Below, piece by piece: positions 21,261-28,138 of a stretch of 38,344 bases of DNA; position 1 is the stretch's first letter, and the number at the start of each line of letters is the position of its first letter. Made by a program: the position numbers and the translations under genes. Below the pieces are notes generated by a model. It was not told the origin of the DNA, ran no database searches, and saw only the letters and a list, made by a program, of their open reading frames with translations. Source of the stretch: a virus; IMG/VR virus record IMGVR_UViG_3300032173_000658, positions 1 through 38,344 of that record. The stretch is one strand, 5' to 3'.

Positions 21261-23571
21261 CATTGGACTGCCCGTGGTACAAGTGGATGGCTTCGGCTTC
21301 GATTTGTACCATGTGCGACTTTGATCTATCCAGGTCTTTTTGATAAGCAATCAAATATGGCTTATCAAAAACATCGGACACATCTCTAAAGACAACCATT
21401 TGTTTGTCTTGCTTGAAGTCTCCCAAAGCACCAAAGTTGTCATTCAGTTCTTTCAATAAAGAACCATCGAGATCATCAACAACATGGGCTGTTGCCACCA
21501 CGCTTGAATCAGCTTTCGCTGCTTTAATCAACTTGTCCAAAGTGTCACGTTGAGGCAGAAACATTTCTGCTCCTGCGATCACTATGGTTTCTCCAACTGC
21601 TTGGTCAAGACCCGCAGCCAATGTTTCCTTGGCTCCTTGGTGCTTGAGCTTCCTGGCTAGGGTGCCATTGTTTCTTTGACCTGTAAACAGGTATCGCAGT
21701 TGCAAACGCTTATTGTACAAACGACAAATGCGTTCTGTCTCGTCGTCGTTGAACCCGTCGTTCAAAACGATAACTTCAAAATCGAACTCAGTTTGTTGGT
21801 TTGTCAACGAGAACAAATTCCAACGCAGTTGTTCGGCTCTCTTAAAAGACGGAATCAATACCGAGACTGACTTAGGCTTTCTTTTAATGTCAAGACACTT
21901 CATGATCGTGTTAGACAATGTGCTATTGCCATAGGCAATATTGTCCGGCGTGATACGCTCATTAAACTGTTGAGCAATTAAATCACCTGCATACCAATGA
22001 ATGCCAATAGTGTCTTGCTCAAGAGGCACATTGTTGATGAAAATATCTTTGGTCCGGTTCCAATCCAATGCGTATACCGTGTCTTTGGAAATCAACCCAA
22101 TATTGATTGGAAACTTATTGAGTCGCATTTCAGGAAGAAAGAATAGATCGGCACCAATGGATTGATACTTCTTCAAATTCAATTTTTGCTTCGCCAAGAC
22201 TTCTAATTTAGCATACACAGGGTTGCCTGGACAGCTAAACAAAAATCCAATAGGGACCAAACCATCTTCAAAGATACAGATGCCGGTGTCTACGTTCCCG
22301 TTCTCTCGTTTGTTGAGAGCAACAGAATTCATAGGACGAAAATACAAAATATCGAAGTCTGACCAAACGCCGCCCTCTGTTGAGAGCAACAGATAGCGAA
22401 GATAATCAGCCTTGAAGGTTTCTGGAATGTTGTTGTGAAAACCATACTTTTCAAAGTCATGGCCAACAAACTCAACATAGGAATCTTCTAATTTTTCAAT
22501 GTAAGCATATTCACCTGCGGTCGCCAATCCCTTTTGAGAATGTGGCAAATCGCCCCAAGTGATTTCGCCATCATATGGAAAAAACGGTCGGTGAATCTTG
22601 ATTTTCCAATCAGGATTTTGTTGTCGAAAAGACACGACTGTAAGGTATCTGAGGTAGGATAAATTTTGCCCGCCCCAATACAAATGAAGAACTTTGGGGA
22701 TGCGAGTCAAATGCCATTGAGCAAGATTCAATGCTTTCACGATAATTTTGCACAATGTACTGTTGAACCGAAAGACATTCTCAATATTGATTTGAGAATC
22801 AAAGTGTTGAGAAAGAGGAGTGCCAGCAAACCAATGAATGCCCACAGCATCATCTGGATATGCGGCTTCATTGACGAATATATCATGGAGTCGTCGCCAC
22901 TCAAAATAGTAAATCGAGTTTTTGTCAATATTGCACAATTTGATTGGCAACTGATCGACCTGCATTTCAGGCAGGGCAAACAACTCGGCACCAATAGACT
23001 GATACCTTGAAAGGTCCAGCTTCTCTTTTGCTAGAGCTTCCAACTTAACATACATGGGATTATTGTCACTACTGAATAGAAAAGATATGTGCGGCAATCC
23101 ATTTTCTATGTACAGACCAGTATCGGTTTCAGCATTCTCTGCATTGTTGAATGCAACCATTGTCATGGGTCGGAAATACAGAATGTCGAAGTCCGACCAG
23201 ACGCCGCCTTCCGTGGAGAGAAGACGGTATCGAAGATAATCAGCCTTGAAGGTTTCAGGAATATCGCTCTGAAAACCATATGATTCAAAATCATGTTCGA
23301 CAAACTCTACATCGTAATTCTTCAGTTGTTCCAGGTATCTCCCAGACATCTTAAAGCTACGAGAATACTCAGGAGTATCCCAAGTGGGATTCCCTTTGTA
23401 GATGCTATTTGGCGTATGGATTTTGATTTGCCAATCAGGATTATATCGGCGAAAAGATACGACGGTAAGATGCCTCAAAAAAGACATATTCTCGCCGCCC
23501 CAATAAAGGTGTAACACCTTTGGGATTTTGCGAAGATGCCACAAGCCATGAGGTCGTTTAGAAAAAATCAT
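21214..23571 (-). CDS. Three-domain glycosyltransferase: GT32-GT32-GT2
   Basis: A 785-residue protein starting at ATG 23571 (TAATG overlap with the phosphatase stop). Domain 1 (about 15-275) and domain 2 (about 288-560) are homologous GT32-like DXD units; both have IPKVLHLYWGG, then ETFKADYLRY with a short gap and LLSTEGGVWSDFDILYFRPM, and GIHW followed by AG. The DFD is the expected metal-sugar motif. Domain 3 (about 575-785) is GT2-like: VSVLIPSFKRAEQLRWNL, FEVIVLNDGFNDDET and AGLDQAVGETIVIAGAEMF. One chain could thus perform three successive transfers. It is co-translated with the histidine phosphatase and DDAH-like genes. Confidence 0.88.
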   Translation of the reverse strand: MIFSKRPHGLWHLRKIPKVLHLYWGGENMSFLRHLTVVSFRRYNPDWQIKIHTPNSIYKGNPTWDTPEYSRSFKMSGRYLEQLKNYDVEFVEHDFESYGFQSDIPETFKADYLRYRLLSTEGGVWSDFDILYFRPMTMVAFNNAENAETDTGLYIENGLPHISFLFSSDNNPMYVKLEALAKEKLDLSRYQSIGAELFALPEMQVDQLPIKLCNIDKNSIYYFEWRRLHDIFVNEAAYPDDAVGIHWFAGTPLSQHFDSQINIENVFRFNSTLCKIIVKALNLAQWHLTRIPKVLHLYWGGQNLSYLRYLTVVSFRQQNPDWKIKIHRPFFPYDGEITWGDLPHSQKGLATAGEYAYIEKLEDSYVEFVGHDFEKYGFHNNIPETFKADYLRYLLLSTEGGVWSDFDILYFRPMNSVALNKRENGNVDTGICIFEDGLVPIGFLFSCPGNPVYAKLEVLAKQKLNLKKYQSIGADLFFLPEMRLNKFPINIGLISKDTVYALDWNRTKDIFINNVPLEQDTIGIHWYAGDLIAQQFNERITPDNIAYGNSTLSNTIMKCLDIKRKPKSVSVLIPSFKRAEQLRWNLFSLTNQQTEFDFEVIVLNDGFNDDETERICRLYNKRLQLRYLFTGQRNNGTLARKLKHQGAKETLAAGLDQAVGETIVIAGAEMFLPQRDTLDKLIKAAKADSSVVATAHVVDDLDGSLLKELNDNFGALGDFKQDKQMVVFRDVSDVFDKPYLIAYQKDLDRSKSHMVQIEAEAIHLYHGQSNAKRSYHVIEAPQVAD

Positions 23572-24143
23572 TACTCTTCGTACACTGCCTTCCCGAACCA
23601 AATTCCTTCGCCATTACGAACATAGCTAACAGAGCAGTTCTTTACAAAGTTTACTGTATCTGCTCTGCCTTTTAATCCAAGAGCAAACTCATAAATCGTA
23701 TTAACTGGCGTGCCGTGAGAAATCACCACGAGCTTTTCATGATTCAAACTATCGTGGAATGCCTTCATGCGAGCGATGAACTGCAAATCAGATTCTTGGC
23801 TAAAGAATAAATCATCATTGTGATTCCAAACAAACTCTGGAAATTTGTCTTGTTGGTTCTTTACCTCAGCAGCCTGATATTTCATCATGATTTCCCGTGG
23901 ACCGGGATTCACGGTAAATTCCAGACCAGTCTCTTCTCGAATAATACGAGATGTTTGCAAGCATCGCATATACGGAGACGTAATGCCCGCAAAATTGTGA
24001 ATATCGCCGAATTGCTCTTTGAGGAATTTGCCTGTTGTACGAGCCTGCTCAATGCCATTGGGAGTAAGTTCGCTGTCTAGGTGGTCCGTCAAATAAGCGT
24101 TGTATTGGCTTTCTCCGTGACGGATCAAAATCAATTCTTTCAT
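23571..24143 (-). CDS. Histidine phosphatase (phosphoglycerate mutase-like)
   Basis: A 190-residue protein starting at ATG 24143, which overlaps the upstream stop (ATGA). It begins ELILIRHGESQYN, with the catalytic RHGE motif at residues 8-11. It has SPYMRCLQTSRII (second phosphate-binding Arg), then an EIMM segment carrying the acid, and VVISHGTPV with the second catalytic His near 145. This is the classic branch-1 histidine phosphatase core without the long insertions of glycolytic mutases, so a phosphomonoesterase is likely. Its neighbours are sugar-handling enzymes; a phosphosugar substrate is a reasonable guess but unproven. Confidence 0.9.
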   Translation of the reverse strand: MKELILIRHGESQYNAYLTDHLDSELTPNGIEQARTTGKFLKEQFGDIHNFAGITSPYMRCLQTSRIIREETGLEFTVNPGPREIMMKYQAAEVKNQQDKFPEFVWNHNDDLFFSQESDLQFIARMKAFHDSLNHEKLVVISHGTPVNTIYEFALGLKGRADTVNFVKNCSVSYVRNGEGIWFGKAVYEE

Positions 24144-24922
24144 TCCAACCTCAAAGTTAAACATTTACAGGCACCACCCGCTTTGATGAATTCGCTCATA
24201 TCGGTATCGAATACTTCAAAGCCTGCACCAATCAGAAGAGTCTTAGTTGCTTCACAACTGGCTGGGATAATGACTCGATTGCCGATGGCAACGGCATTAC
24301 AGGCGAATTTGCGAGCATCCTCTTCTGGAACTTTAAGTAATTCTAGTCCAGCTTCCAATGAGGAAACAGTATCTTTATCGAAAGCTCCGGGCCAAATTAA
24401 AGCGTAGTCATCTTTGAGAGGACAGAAGCAGGTATCTAGGTGGTAAAAATAAGGATCAGATAATTTAATGTATTGGGTGCTTTCCGTCCAGAGGACTCCC
24501 CAATCTGGGTGTGTAACGCATTCGTAATCGCTACGGAACCCGTATCCAAAATAGAGCTTATTCTCGAAATCATGCCGACTAGATTGTTCCTTGAACAAAG
24601 CATCGCCAGCGCCTTCAAAATGAAACTCAGGAAAGAATTCCATTGTTTCAAAGCCATTGGCCTCGAACCAAGATTGATAATGTTCTTTTTCGGCTTGTCG
24701 CTCAGGATGCTTGAAGTTCGAGAGCATGACTCTATTTCGATCTCGAAATACGAGTCCGGCATTGGCGGTAAAAACCATATCTGGTAAGCCGGGTTGCCCC
24801 GGCATGGTCAATACAGTGGCTCCGATTTCATTCAACAATTTGACTAAGCCATGCCATTGACGAACTGCTAATTCTCGATCCGTTGAGGTTTCTTTTGGTT
24901 GCATCCACGATTTCTCCCCCAT
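24140..24922 (-). CDS. DDAH/amidinotransferase-superfamily enzyme, short N-terminus
   Basis: About 260 residues from ATG 24922 (a TTG at 24952 is possible; a TAG stops the frame just before it). Guanidine-modifying fold motifs: KSWMQP, then GLPDMVFTANAGLVF (substrate Asp and Asn), FHFEGAGDALF, YHLDTCFCPL (catalytic His) and the C-terminal catalytic Cys in GGACKCLTLRL. These fit dimethylarginine dimethylaminohydrolase/arginine deiminase-like enzymes that release citrulline or transfer amidino groups. The usual first strand before the NPWM-like motif is missing, and the start lies inside the 63-residue gene at 24828-25019 in another frame, so the true N-terminus is uncertain. Downstream genes overlap by ATGA. 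Confidence 0.85.
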   Translation of the reverse strand: MGEKSWMQPKETSTDRELAVRQWHGLVKLLNEIGATVLTMPGQPGLPDMVFTANAGLVFRDRNRVMLSNFKHPERQAEKEHYQSWFEANGFETMEFFPEFHFEGAGDALFKEQSSRHDFENKLYFGYGFRSDYECVTHPDWGVLWTESTQYIKLSDPYFYHLDTCFCPLKDDYALIWPGAFDKDTVSSLEAGLELLKVPEEDARKFACNAVAIGNRVIIPASCEATKTLLIGAGFEVFDTDMSEFIKAGGACKCLTLRLE

Positions 24923-25019
24923 CAACTTTGAGTGAGACGCCTTTATTGCCAACTAATGAAGAGACGCCCCAAGCTGCTTCTGGAAATCTGTTTTCGAGCC
25001 ATTGTTTGAATCTAATCAC
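24828..25019 (-). CDS. Short protein with capsid-targeting-like N-terminus
   Basis: A GTG start at 25019 immediately follows the TAA of the upstream gene. The 63-residue frame begins MIRFKQWLENRFPEAAWG, which fits the F-x-x-W-L peptide seen at the start of other proteins here. The remainder (VDGGEIVDATKRN, then SSSSMAW) is not recognised. Its last 95-125 nt overlap the DDAH-like gene in another frame. A +1 shift would join the two into one protein carrying this N-terminal tag on the DDAH-like enzyme. Alternatively it is a separate small protein. Confidence 0.55.
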   Translation of the reverse strand: MIRFKQWLENRFPEAAWGVSSLVGNKGVSLKVDGGEIVDATKRNLNGSRISSSSMAWLSQIVE

Positions 25020-25832
25020 TTAGTATCCCTTTGCCAATCTGGTAAAGATTGGAGACAGTTTCTTATTTGATTGTTCTTGTCGAACCAGTTCCATTGCTAC
25101 ATCGTCGAAGTTAACAGCGAAGTTATCCCAGGAAAAATCTGGACGCAGTGACATTTCTTTGTTTTGAACTACGAAGAATTGATTGAGGGGCGAGTTAGAG
25201 GACAGCAGACCGACGTGTGCGTGATCGAAGTCATCTAGGATGACAGCCTTTTGATCTGCATAGGTTCCATAGATGTAGAAGTAGCTTGTTTGTGCAACGA
25301 CTTCTGTGAACATAGCTTTTGCTGCTAAGCATTCTCCTGCTTTAACTTGGTTGACATTGCAAAGTGTTTTTAGATGGCGATTATAAGCTCCGTATTCTCC
25401 TCTAGCGGAGAATGGATGTTGTCCATAGTAGTGAGCGATAACATCATGAACGCCACGTTGTTTTACGTTATCGTCATTTGAGAATACTGGGTGTCCTGCT
25501 TGTTGGTCGCCATCCATTGCTGGTGGTTCTGCGTAGACAGGGATCACTGGTTTTCGGACACCCATTGATTTTTGTTTGTTGATATCTTGAGTCATAGCTT
25601 TCATGCTATGATAAGGATCAGCCTGTGACGGATTCATCTGAAACTTTGAGGAAAGAAATTCTTGTTGACGGCTTATTTTTCTTCCTAGCTCTTGAAACGC
25701 TGGCACGGCTTCTGGTTGTTGAGTTGGTGCTAATTTGTATTTAGCGGCAACCAGTCTTTGAAAAAGACTTCCTTTGAAGTCTCCTTTTAGAGCAAGAGTT
25801 TCATCTAGGTTTAGCCATTCTGAGAATTTCAT
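25020..25832 (-). CDS. Conserved-looking phage protein with capsid-targeting-like N-terminus
   Basis: A 270-residue protein starting MKFSEWLNLDETLALKGD, where F-S-E-W-L-N-L-D-E fits the shared N-terminal peptide with an L-x-E site. The middle has RGVHDVIAHYYGQHPFSARG and then EYGAYNRHL, followed by AAKAMFTEVVAQTSYFYIYG. The His/Asp/His and Glu residues could form a metal site, but no known enzyme motif fits exactly. VLDDFDHAHVGLL follows near residue 215. AAAGAGG lies upstream of the ATG and a CTAAATA element 19 nt before it. The role is unknown; an enzyme injected with the DNA is one possibility. Confidence 0.75.
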   Translation of the reverse strand: MKFSEWLNLDETLALKGDFKGSLFQRLVAAKYKLAPTQQPEAVPAFQELGRKISRQQEFLSSKFQMNPSQADPYHSMKAMTQDINKQKSMGVRKPVIPVYAEPPAMDGDQQAGHPVFSNDDNVKQRGVHDVIAHYYGQHPFSARGEYGAYNRHLKTLCNVNQVKAGECLAAKAMFTEVVAQTSYFYIYGTYADQKAVILDDFDHAHVGLLSSNSPLNQFFVVQNKEMSLRPDFSWDNFAVNFDDVAMELVRQEQSNKKLSPIFTRLAKGY

Positions 25833-25897
25833 TTTGCCTCTTTCACATTTTTATTTAGCCATTCCAAGAACAGCTTTCTACTTTTTCTTGTTGACAC
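25829..25897 (-). CDS. Possible 22-residue peptide with FLEWL motif
   Basis: GTG at 25897 lies exactly 5 nt after CTAAATA and opens a 22-codon frame (MSTRKSRKLFLEWLNKNVKE, then AK) that stops at TGA overlapping the ATG of the next gene. It contains F-L-E-W-L, close to the shared N-terminal peptide. Its W-L-N-K codons also contain the second GGCTAAATA element, so the motif could arise by chance from promoter sequence. It could be a leader peptide coupling translation of the 270-residue gene. Confidence 0.35.
   Translation of the reverse strand: MSTRKSRKLFLEWLNKNVKEAK
25852..25858 (-). promoter_or_regulatory. Late-type promoter element CTAAATA
   Basis: GGCTAAATA on the minus strand, 19 nt before the ATG at 25832 with GAAAGAGG between. 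It is the second of two identical 9-mers 51 nt apart upstream of this gene. Confidence 0.5.
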
Positions 25898-25902
25898 TTA
25901 TG

Positions 25903-25909
25903 TATTTAG
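25903..25909 (-). promoter_or_regulatory. Late-type promoter element CTAAATA with 5-nt spacing
   Basis: GGCTAAATA on the minus strand ends exactly 5 nt before a GTG start at 25897. It forms a divergent pair with the ATAAATA element at 25937-25943. Confidence 0.5.
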
Positions 25910-25936
25910 CCATCTGGCAATTATCTTTATGTGATG

Positions 25937-25943
25937 ATAAATA
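25937..25943 (+). promoter_or_regulatory. Late-type promoter element ATAAATA with 5-nt spacing
   Basis: GATAAATA ends exactly 5 nt before the ATG at 25949 with no ribosome binding site between. If it works like the T4 late promoter, whose last A is at about -6, transcription starts on the A of ATG. Confidence 0.6.
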
Positions 25944-25948
25944 ACATC

Positions 25949-26227
25949 ATGAGAACAACAATTGAACCTAAATTCTTCCACTTCATTCCTGAAGAACTGG
26001 AGGACGGCATCTTGTACATATCGTTGGAGTACGGTGCTGCCCTTCACAAGTGCTGCTGTGGCTGCGGCGAGACTGTTTCTACGCCAATTGATCCCAATCC
26101 ACCACATAATGGTTGGACGCTTACAAACGACTCTGGGAGGGTTTCTTTGAGTCCATCTATTGGCAACTTCCAATTGCCGTGCAAGACGCATTATTTCATT
26201 CGAGAAAACCGAGTTGTGTGGTGCTAA
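25949..26227 (+). CDS. DUF6527-family protein
   Basis: A 92-residue protein from ATG 25949 (earlier GTG/ATG codons lie upstream of or inside the promoter element). It starts MRTTIEPKFFHFIPEELEDG, then ILYISLEYGAALHKCCCGCGE, TPIDP, GWTL, VSLSPSIGNFQLPCKTHYFI and VVWC. The His-Cys-x-Cys-x2-Cys cluster, S-I-G-N and C-x-x-H-Y are the family signature, probably a zinc site. DUF6527 genes are found, as far as I recall, near bacterial ubiquitin-like conjugation clusters (E1, E2 and JAB genes) linked to antiviral defence. A phage copy could counter such a system, but that is inference. Confidence 0.8.
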   Translation: MRTTIEPKFFHFIPEELEDGILYISLEYGAALHKCCCGCGETVSTPIDPNPPHNGWTLTNDSGRVSLSPSIGNFQLPCKTHYFIRENRVVWC

Positions 26228-26391
26228 TGAAAGAAGAAGAAACGATTGATCGAATAAGTTACATCGTAATAAGTTGGGTCGCAAACAAGTATTTTGGTCA
26301 TCCATTGCTGCCTAAAGTTGGTGTTGAAGACATGATACGGATGAGATCGCCAAGTGTTCCCATTCGGCTTCTGATCTGTCCGATGACTTGA
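26227..26391 (+). CDS. Possible 54-residue protein after DUF6527
   Basis: The ATG overlaps the TAA of the DUF6527 gene (TAATG), as in real operon pairs here. The peptide MKEEETIDRISYIVISWVAN, then KYFGHPLLPKVGVEDMIRM, is helix-like. Its last 94 nt run antisense to the gene at 26298-26582, which has the stronger support, so one of the two ends may be wrong. Confidence 0.35.
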   Translation: MKEEETIDRISYIVISWVANKYFGHPLLPKVGVEDMIRMRSPSVPIRLLICPMT

Positions 26392-26582
26392 TCTTGGACT
26401 TCTTGTCGCAACTCTTTGAACTCGCCAAGTCCATTGAGAACATTGATTAACTGCTCTGGTTCCCAGGCGTCAAGACCTTGGGATAAACCGTGGGTGCGAT
26501 CAAGGTTCAGTTTACCAAGAAGGACATTCTTGTAGAAGTCATAACCTTTGTTTTCCATTTCTGTAAGCCAAACCTTAAACAT
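26298..26582 (-). CDS. Small helical protein with capsid-targeting-like N-terminus
   Basis: A 94-residue protein from ATG 26582 with GGCGG upstream. It begins MFKVWLTEMENKGYDFYKNV: F-K-V-W-L-T-E fits the shared peptide with an L-x-E site at residues 6-8. The body is helical (GLDAWEPEQLINVLNGLGEF, then KELRQEVQDQVIGQIRSRMG). No catalytic residues are evident. It follows the 39-residue gene at 26599-26718 by 16 nt, and both carry the same tag, so they probably form a pair. Possibly an internal capsid protein. Confidence 0.65.
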   Translation of the reverse strand: MFKVWLTEMENKGYDFYKNVLLGKLNLDRTHGLSQGLDAWEPEQLINVLNGLGEFKELRQEVQDQVIGQIRSRMGTLGDLIRIMSSTPTLGSNG

Positions 26583-26598
26583 CAATTACCGCCTATTT

Positions 26599-26718
26599 TT
26601 ATCTTAAACGAATTGTCACGTCGTCACGACTATCCAAATTCGGAATCGGTTTTCCGAATCGGGTCGTTGTTTGAACGGCCATTTCATTCATATTGAGCCA
26701 ACTTCTAAATGCTCCCAT
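26599..26718 (-). CDS. 39-residue mini-protein with capsid-targeting-like N-terminus
   Basis: A short minus-strand frame, ATG 26718 to TAA 26599. It encodes MGAFRSWLNMNEMAVQTTTR, then FGKPIPNLDSRDDVTIRLR. F-R-S-W-L-N-M-N-E fits the tag found at the start of the next gene 16 nt downstream and of several others, which is the main reason to believe it. AAGGGAAG lies 8-15 nt upstream. Nearly the whole protein is tag plus a short charged tail, comparable to small internal head proteins. Function unknown. Confidence 0.55.
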   Translation of the reverse strand: MGAFRSWLNMNEMAVQTTTRFGKPIPNLDSRDDVTIRLR

Positions 26719-26753
26719 GCCATTTCTTCCCTTGCAGTAATTGAGTCTCTCTC

Positions 26754-26760
26754 CTATATA
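26754..26760 (+). promoter_or_regulatory. Late-type promoter element CTATATA with 5-nt spacing
   Basis: CTATATA ends exactly 5 nt before the ATG at 26766 (AAGAC between). No ribosome binding site is present, so a leaderless transcript is predicted. Confidence 0.6.
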
Positions 26761-26765
26761 AAGAC

Positions 26766-27581
26766 ATGAACCGTTTACTTTTCAAGCAATGGATGTTATC
26801 CGAAATGGCCGATTTCGGCTTTGACAATGACCAACGAGGCAAGCCGAAAGGCGGCATCGAGGCAATGGATGGGGATACTCTGTTCAAAGCGGTAGACGGT
26901 AGCAAAATAATCACAGAACTAGCTAGTTTTCCGGCTCTTGGCCCTAATCGTCCTCTTCAGCGATGGAACGATGTGGTAGAATGGGGAGTCGGTCCTGGAG
27001 CAATCCAGGTGGGTGTAACGCCGTTAGGATCAATGCGTGTGGTTGTCCGTAGAATGACAAAAGACCTCTGCGGAGAGGCTACTTGGATATGCACCAAGGT
27101 AATACCGCTTGGCGATAACGCAGCAGAAAACAAAGAAACCGCCATTGCTCACGACGTGTACGATACGCTTACGGAAGTTTCCAATGAGATGGTTCCGGGG
27201 CCTGCCAAAGAGTATGATGAACTGGAGCGGTTATCGTGGAAACTGTGGGCAGCAACTAAACGTCAACATCCGTCATATTGCATGTTCCCTATTGGGATGC
27301 GACAGCAAAATGAAAATTACTACAAGCTCGTGTTTGAATTCCGTGGGCAGGGAGTAAACCGCCAGACCGGAAGTGGCGGTGGTCGTGCGGAACAATTCAA
27401 CATCGACATGGTTTGGGAACCAAAGCGTGGTTTGATTCGATGTCTAGGCTACGATATTGACTCTTCAACTGGACAACACTCGTGGGAAGTTCAGCCTGCT
27501 GAGTTCAACGAATATTATTCGCCTCAACAGAAACACGAAAATATCATCGACAGTATAGTTCAGACCTTCTTGCAGTATTAA
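26766..27581 (+). CDS. Phage protein with capsid-targeting-like N-terminus, unknown function
   Basis: A 271-residue protein starting MNRLLFKQWMLSEMADFGFD; F-K-Q-W-M-L-S-E fits the shared N-terminal peptide with an L-x-E site. The rest is a soluble alpha/beta domain with GGIEAMDGDTLFKAVDGSK, then WNDVVEWGVGPGAIQVGVTP, LGSMRVVVRR, and near the end FNIDMVWEPKRGLIRCLGYD. No nucleotide-binding or catalytic motif is clear; a GQGVNRQTGSGGGRAEQF loop stands out. A late-type promoter without leader precedes it. It is followed by the thioredoxin-like gene after 11 nt. Likely a virion-internal protein. Confidence 0.75.
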   Translation: MNRLLFKQWMLSEMADFGFDNDQRGKPKGGIEAMDGDTLFKAVDGSKIITELASFPALGPNRPLQRWNDVVEWGVGPGAIQVGVTPLGSMRVVVRRMTKDLCGEATWICTKVIPLGDNAAENKETAIAHDVYDTLTEVSNEMVPGPAKEYDELERLSWKLWAATKRQHPSYCMFPIGMRQQNENYYKLVFEFRGQGVNRQTGSGGGRAEQFNIDMVWEPKRGLIRCLGYDIDSSTGQHSWEVQPAEFNEYYSPQQKHENIIDSIVQTFLQY

Positions 27582-27592
27582 CAAAGAGGACA

Positions 27593-28138
27593 ATGATGTA
27601 TACAAAGAAAATCTTGATTGCCGCACTGCTCTTAGTCGGTGCCGGTGCCTTGTATGTGAAATACGGCAAACATAATGATGTGCCGGTAAAACCACCTACT
27701 AAGATGACTGATCCTGTCACTCCACCTGTGGCACCGCCAGTCACGCCTCCTCCTGTGGTTCCTCCTGTGGCACCGCCAGAAGTGCTGGCTAATTTCAGCA
27801 ACTACCAAGAAGCGTTAGCTGCCGCCAAGAAACACAACCGACCAATCTTTTTATATTTCAGTGCAGAGTGGTGCGGCTGGTGCAAAAAGATGAAATCAGA
27901 AACGCTTTCTGATGCGGCTGTCAAATATAAGCTAGGCAAGGAATATGTCACTTGCCTTATTGATACCGACAAAGATCGTGCCACGGCCAGAAAATACAAA
28001 GTCTCAGGTATCCCTGCCTATATGGTCATTGATACATCTGAGACTGTTGTTGTCCGTGACTCTGGATTCAAGAGTAAGCACGATATGTTGATTTGGTTGC
28101 GACCTAAGAATGTATCCCTGCTTGAAGATAAATACTAA
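27593..28138 (+). CDS. Membrane-anchored thioredoxin-fold protein
   Basis: A 181-residue protein with AAAGAGGA before ATGATG. Residues 5-24 (KILIAALLLVGAGALYVKYG) are a signal anchor. Residues 30-65 are a Pro-rich linker of PPV repeats that would cross the periplasm or wall. Residues 68-165 are a thioredoxin domain: RPIFLYFSAEWCGWCKKMKS with the CGWC redox site, DTDKDRATARKYKVSGIPAY with the conserved cis-Pro, and FKSKHDMLIWL. It probably reduces or forms disulfides outside the cytoplasm; the partner is unknown. Its stop overlaps the convergent gene's end by 4 nt. Confidence 0.9.
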   Translation: MMYTKKILIAALLLVGAGALYVKYGKHNDVPVKPPTKMTDPVTPPVAPPVTPPPVVPPVAPPEVLANFSNYQEALAAAKKHNRPIFLYFSAEWCGWCKKMKSETLSDAAVKYKLGKEYVTCLIDTDKDRATARKYKVSGIPAYMVIDTSETVVVRDSGFKSKHDMLIWLRPKNVSLLEDKY

